Assembly: GCA_040772505.1 (NCBI GenBank)
Contig: JAXGYA010000002.1
Span: forward strand, 1-64,000
Source: Mariniphaga sp040772505
GTDB lineage: Bacteria > Bacteroidota > Bacteroidia > Bacteroidales > Prolixibacteraceae
Direction of reading: 5' to 3'
DNA length: 64,000 bases
Part shown: positions 60,567 to 64,000 of the stretch, in pieces
Numbering within the stretch: the first letter of the stretch is position 1
Layout of the letters: each line of letters begins with the position of its first letter
Made by a program: the position numbers and the translations under genes
Notes under the pieces: generated by a model
Database searches by the model: none
What the model was told of the DNA's origin: nothing
Seen by the model: only the letters and a program-made list of their open reading frames with translations

Positions 60567-61892
60567 TCATAAGGGCTGATCATCATCGTCAAATAACCGC
60601 CCAAGGTTAAAGTTTTTATAAAACCAGTTGTCAATATTACCCTGGTTTGCAGTTTCCTTTGTTTTTTCTTTCGCTTTTTTGCTTTTTGTTTTGGGTTTTC
60701 TTTGGAATGAATCTTTTTCGCGGATTTTCTCTCTTTTCTTTATATTCGATTGATTTTGAGTTAAATCAATTTCAGGAAGTTTATAGTAAATTTCTTTTTC
60801 TTCTCTTTCTTCTACTGCAATTCTTTCTTTCTTTTCTTCCTCCGGAATGATTATTTTCTTTTCCTGTTCCCCCGCAAGATTAAACTTTTCAGGTTCCTTC
60901 TTTGGTTGCAGCAGCTGGTTGGGGTTGGTTTTAAAACCGGTAGCCAGAATTGTAACGCTCACTTTGTCGCCCAGCGATTCATCGTATCCGTTGCCCCATA
61001 TAATATCGGCTTCCTGACCGGCTTTTTCTTGCAGAGTTTCAATAATTTCCCCAATTTCCCCAATGGTGATTTCATCCTTGCCCGAAACGATATTCAGTAG
61101 AATATTTTTTGTTCCGTAGATATCGTTGCTGTCGAGCAGGGGCGATTCAAGCGCTTCGTTCACTGCCTTCATGGCGCGTCCTTCGCCCGATGCAAATCCG
61201 GTTCCCATAATAAAAACCTTACTATTGTGCATAACTGTGTAAACATCAGTGAAGTCGATGTTTACATTTCCGTGCAGAGTGATAATTTCCGCCACTCCTT
61301 TTACGGCAGTTGCAACAATATTGTCTGCCATCTTGAATGCCTGACGCGCAGGCAGATCACCAAAGATATTATGAAGCCTATGGTTGCTCACCACCAGCAT
61401 ACTGTCAACATATTCACCCAGTTTTTTAATTCCTTCCATGGCTTGTCCGAATCTCTTTTTGCCTTCGGCAGGCGAAGGAATGGTGACCACGGCAATGGTA
61501 AGAATATCCAGTTCGCGGGCAAGGCTGGCAATCACGGGTGCAGCGCCTGTGCCTGTTCCACCGCCCATGCCTGCTGCAATAAAAAGCATTTTGGTAGTGT
61601 CTTTCAGCACATCTTTAATGTCTTCATAATTTTCACGTGCCGCCTGCTCGCCCATTTCGGGCATATTTCCGGCGCCCCTGCCTTCGGTCAGGGTAACGCC
61701 CAATTGAATTTTCACAGGCACCACACTGTTCTCAATAGCCTGAGAGTCGGTGTTGCAAATGATGAAATCAACGCCTGCAATTCCTTCTTCATACATGTGG
61801 CTGACTGCGTTGCAGCCACCTCCGCCAACTCCAATCACCTTTATGATTGAAAATGACGCTTTTGGAAATTGAAAATTAACTAATTCGGCCAT
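60567..61892 (-). CDS. ftsZ: Divergent second FtsZ paralogue
   Basis: 441 aa. The GTPase core is complete: KVIGVGGGGCNAVSHMYEEG, GMGGGTGTGAAPVIASLA and T7 loop NIDFTDVYTVM. After about residue 310 it has a Lys/Glu-rich linker (PEEEKKERIAVEEREEKE) and ends DNWFYKNFNLGRLFDDDDQP followed by Leu. The IPAYMRR-type peptide of the neighbour is absent, so contacts with FtsA and other tail-binding proteins should differ. It lies directly after ftsA (10-bp gap) and 7 bp before the other ftsZ, so both are co-expressed. It could co-polymerise with, or modulate, the canonical protein; duplication origin is inferred. Confidence 0.93.
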   Translation of the reverse strand: MAELVNFQFPKASFSIIKVIGVGGGGCNAVSHMYEEGIAGVDFIICNTDSQAIENSVVPVKIQLGVTLTEGRGAGNMPEMGEQAARENYEDIKDVLKDTTKMLFIAAGMGGGTGTGAAPVIASLARELDILTIAVVTIPSPAEGKKRFGQAMEGIKKLGEYVDSMLVVSNHRLHNIFGDLPARQAFKMADNIVATAVKGVAEIITLHGNVNIDFTDVYTVMHNSKVFIMGTGFASGEGRAMKAVNEALESPLLDSNDIYGTKNILLNIVSGKDEITIGEIGEIIETLQEKAGQEADIIWGNGYDESLGDKVSVTILATGFKTNPNQLLQPKKEPEKFNLAGEQEKKIIIPEEEKKERIAVEEREEKEIYYKLPEIDLTQNQSNIKKREKIREKDSFQRKPKTKSKKAKEKTKETANQGNIDNWFYKNFNLGRLFDDDDQPL

Positions 61893-61902
61893 TTCGTAAA
61901 AT

Positions 61903-63174
61903 TTATTTTAATGCTACATCGTCATCGTCGTCGATATAATTAATTACTCCCTGAACAATCTCTTTAAGCCAGGGTGAAAATTTGTTTTCTCGTTTTTGCT
62001 TAACTCTCTTTTTCGGAACAGGTTTGGTTTTGTCCAATGCCAGTTTCAGTAAGCCCAATGCAGTTATATACTCACTTCTTGTGTTTTTCGGTAAACCGTC
62101 TTCAGTTCTCAAAACCGGATATCCCAACCGGGCATCCATGCCTGTGCGGTATTTAATCAGAGAAATCAGATTTTGCAAGCCCGCAGTTCCTCCCGAAATC
62201 ACAATTCCTGAACCCAACTGGTTTACTACTCCCGATTTTTCAATCTGATAATAAACACTGTCGATAATCTCTTCAATCCGTGCCTGAATGATAAAAGCGA
62301 GGCTTTTAAATGAAATTTCCTTCGGTTCCCATCCGCTGTGCCCCGGGATGGTAACCACCTTGCTTCCGTCAGCAAAATCGCCTAAAGCCTGTCCATACTG
62401 AATTTTCAACTGTTCCGCCCATTTTGGAAGGATGGAACAGCCTTCCCTTATATCGTGCGTCACCACATTGCCGGCAAAGGGAATAACTGCTGCATGGGTC
62501 ATAATTCCCTGATTGTAAACAGCAAGTTTGGTTGTTCCGGCGCCAATGTCAAGCAGGATTGCCCCCATCTCTTTTTCATCTCCTGTCAGTGCTGCTTCGG
62601 CAGCCGCAAGCGGCGAAAGGACAACCTCGCCAAGATCTGCACCCGCCATTGCCAAAACTTTCCGGAAGTTGGCAATGTGCGTTTCCGGAACGGAAATCAG
62701 CTTAAACGTCGCCTCCATTTTTTGCCCGGTCATGCCAACCGGATTTAAGTCGGCAGGCTCTCCATCAACAACAAAAGTTTGCGGAATAATATGAATCGTG
62801 GTAAATTCCTTATCGGTTTGCAGGTTTTTTACCTCTTCGTAGAGTGCATCTAAATCTGAGCGGATTACGACCCCTTCACCGGAAATATAGCGGTATCCTT
62901 TATATTCCGTGATTTTTACCTGCTGACCGGCAAAAGCTATGTCAACAGTTTTGATTTTTCCGCCAACCTGCTGCCCGATTTCATGCAAAAGGCGCTCAAC
63001 CGCTTCTGTCGCTTCGTCAATATTGATTACGATACCTCGTTTTATACCTTGAGCAGGAACAGATGCCGAACCTAAAACTTCAATTTTTCCGTTCTCATTG
63101 TTGCGTCCTGCAATTGCACAAAGTTTTGAAGTTCCTATGTCAATAGCTACTGAAAAATTTGATTTGGAAGCCAT
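61903..63174 (-). CDS. ftsA: Cell division protein FtsA
   Basis: 423 aa, actin-like ATPase. N-terminal phosphate loop FSVAIDIGTSKLCAIAGRNN, a 1C subdomain at about 85-160, second phosphate motif GAILLDIGAGTTKLAVYNQG and adenosine motif GIVISGGTAGLQNLISLIK. It tethers FtsZ to the membrane by a C-terminal amphipathic helix; SPWLKEIVQGVINYI followed by an acidic tail fits this. It lies 2 bp after ftsQ and 10 bp before ftsZ1. Confidence 0.96.
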   Translation of the reverse strand: MASKSNFSVAIDIGTSKLCAIAGRNNENGKIEVLGSASVPAQGIKRGIVINIDEATEAVERLLHEIGQQVGGKIKTVDIAFAGQQVKITEYKGYRYISGEGVVIRSDLDALYEEVKNLQTDKEFTTIHIIPQTFVVDGEPADLNPVGMTGQKMEATFKLISVPETHIANFRKVLAMAGADLGEVVLSPLAAAEAALTGDEKEMGAILLDIGAGTTKLAVYNQGIMTHAAVIPFAGNVVTHDIREGCSILPKWAEQLKIQYGQALGDFADGSKVVTIPGHSGWEPKEISFKSLAFIIQARIEEIIDSVYYQIEKSGVVNQLGSGIVISGGTAGLQNLISLIKYRTGMDARLGYPVLRTEDGLPKNTRSEYITALGLLKLALDKTKPVPKKRVKQKRENKFSPWLKEIVQGVINYIDDDDDVALK

Positions 63175-63176
63175 AT

Positions 63177-63926
63177 TTATCGTTTTTTTGCAACAATCTG
63201 ATTTTTATATTTTAAACTAATCTTTTCGTATTTTTCCCAGTTGTTTCTGGCTAATATCTGTTCATAAAAGGTTTTCATGTTTCGTAGTTTTTTCTGAAAA
63301 TTATCTAACGAACCCAGTTCAATCAGATGATTTCCCACTAACGGGGTCAACAGCAAATCCCCCGACTTCTCCACATGAATTTGGGTAATTTGCGCTTTCC
63401 AAAATGGATTTTCCTCCAGAAACAACACAAACGGCAGAAGCTTTTCGCTGGCAAATTCTTCGGAGAAAAAACCGGTGGCAACCAGCACTTTGGCTGCATA
63501 TGAGGTGGAAACAGGAATTTTTTCTCCTGTTTCGTCCATGTAATAACTCCCGCTTGATGACATTACCCGAAGTATAGGTTTGCGATGTTTCACCCTGACA
63601 CCTAAAACTCCTTTGAGCAATGTGCTGTCAGAAGCTATCACCTTAAATACTTCTGCATTGAGTATAGCCTGATGTTTTTCAATCTCTTTTTCAATAAATT
63701 CAGTGTTGATCCGGTCTAATCTTTTGCCGATTAACTGATTGTCGGCTGCCATGATTATCCTTCGGACTTCGTCCTTGCTGATGCGGATAGACTCTTTCTC
63801 GTTGTATTCTATTTCGATGTTGCCACAGGTTACATGCTTCACTTTTTTTGAAGTAAAGGCTAAAGTAACTGTCAGAAAAACAGCTAACAGAAGATAACCT
63901 GCCAATTTTAAAATTTTATACAGCAT
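63177..63926 (-). CDS. ftsQ: Cell division protein FtsQ/DivIB
   Basis: 249 aa. One N-terminal membrane helix (about 5-25) is followed by a POTRA-like domain starting near CGNIEIEYNEKESIRISKDE and a beta domain up to about 240. Low sequence conservation is normal for FtsQ; position between murC and ftsA confirms it. It links FtsL/FtsB to the divisome in the periplasm. Its ATG overlaps the murC stop by 11 bp, so translation is coupled. Confidence 0.9.
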   Translation of the reverse strand: MLYKILKLAGYLLLAVFLTVTLAFTSKKVKHVTCGNIEIEYNEKESIRISKDEVRRIIMAADNQLIGKRLDRINTEFIEKEIEKHQAILNAEVFKVIASDSTLLKGVLGVRVKHRKPILRVMSSSGSYYMDETGEKIPVSTSYAAKVLVATGFFSEEFASEKLLPFVLFLEENPFWKAQITQIHVEKSGDLLLTPLVGNHLIELGSLDNFQKKLRNMKTFYEQILARNNWEKYEKISLKYKNQIVAKKR

Positions 63927-64000
63927 CGGATTTTGTTTTTAAAGCATCAATAACAGCATCGGCAATATTGTTGATATTGCCTGCTCCCATAGTGATAACC
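63916..64000 (-). CDS. murC: UDP-N-acetylmuramate-alanine ligase MurC, 3' end
   Basis: Only the last 27 codons are in the window: VITMGAGNINNIADAVIDAL and a short Lys/Ser tail. The TMGAGNI segment is the typical end of MurC ligases, and its place directly before ftsQ in the division cluster supports this. It adds L-Ala to UDP-MurNAc. The stop overlaps the ftsQ start by 11 bp. Confidence 0.8.
   Translation of the reverse strand, partial: VITMGAGNINNIADAVIDALKTKSDAV

Noticed and set aside
61227..61850. 207-codon plus-strand frame inside ftsZ1
   Set aside because: Antisense shadow of a conserved GTPase; His/Asn-rich and without motif. Same for the long antisense frame at 59922-60386 in ftsZ2.

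Overview
The window looks like a chromosome segment of an anaerobic or facultatively anaerobic Bacteroidota bacterium, probably near the Marinilabiliales/Prolixibacteraceae; the order is inference. The evidence is the Bacteroidota -7 box (TAnnTTTGC) in front of several tRNA and housekeeping genes, the absence of Shine-Dalgarno motifs, the L-rhamnose/GH78 gene block, NrfHA with a fused CcsB-CcsA, LytS/LytTR signalling, and families such as DUF3871 and DUF4120-like proteins. I see no rRNA operon and no CRISPR array.

Layout. 1-9.3 kb is an AT-rich accessory region that resembles an integrated element. It carries two lipoproteins, an Ada-like/SH3 secreted protein, an XRE regulator with its own palindromic operators, and a run of minus-strand genes (Sak4-like ATPase, DUF3871, DUF4120-like and small proteins). 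Intrinsic terminators lie between most of these genes, and one intergenic stretch holds a compact candidate structured RNA. The region ends at the 3' side of a tRNA-Pro gene, a common type of integration site; no integrase is visible. 9.3-14.1 kb holds tRNA-Ser and tRNA-Pro, a small stress-type membrane operon (YtxH and holin-like), two carbohydrate-active genes and a Rossmann-fold gene broken by one in-frame amber codon. 14.6-17.2 kb is a complete IS21-family element with a 5-bp target duplication, next to an AT-rich 1225-aa RecQ-like helicase gene (17.4-21.0 kb). 21.4-29.7 kb has an acyl-CoA synthetase, the CcsBA cytochrome c synthase, a Usp-like protein, a methyltransferase and an AraC regulator. 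The regulator is divergent from rhaT-rhaM-GH78-rhaA (29.8-35.3 kb). 35.5-42.8 kb holds an exported methyltransferase, tRNA-His, a LytTR two-component operon with a LiaF-like protein, glnS, tRNA-Cys, a secreted protein and a TrmJ-like methylase. 42.9-44.9 kb is a DDE insertion sequence with a 5-bp duplication and a frame-disrupted transposase; it sits exactly at the stop codon of an M23 peptidase gene. lysS and nrfHA follow.

50.2-57.7 kb is a long co-directional run: phenylacetate-CoA ligase, tandem ACT protein, prephenate dehydratase, flavodoxin, aminotransferase, ferredoxin and a four-part 2-oxoacid:ferredoxin oxidoreductase. Together these could interconvert aryl acetates, aryl-acetyl-CoA, aryl pyruvates and aromatic amino acids. 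The window ends with tRNA-Thr, a cyclophilin, an acidic protein and the division cluster (minus strand: murC, ftsQ, ftsA, ftsZ, ftsZ).

Most notable: two tandem ftsZ genes of which only the second keeps the canonical C-terminal peptide; the large solitary RecQ-like helicase beside an IS; the structured RNA candidate in the mobile region; and the joined phenylacetate/phenylalanine/ferredoxin operon.
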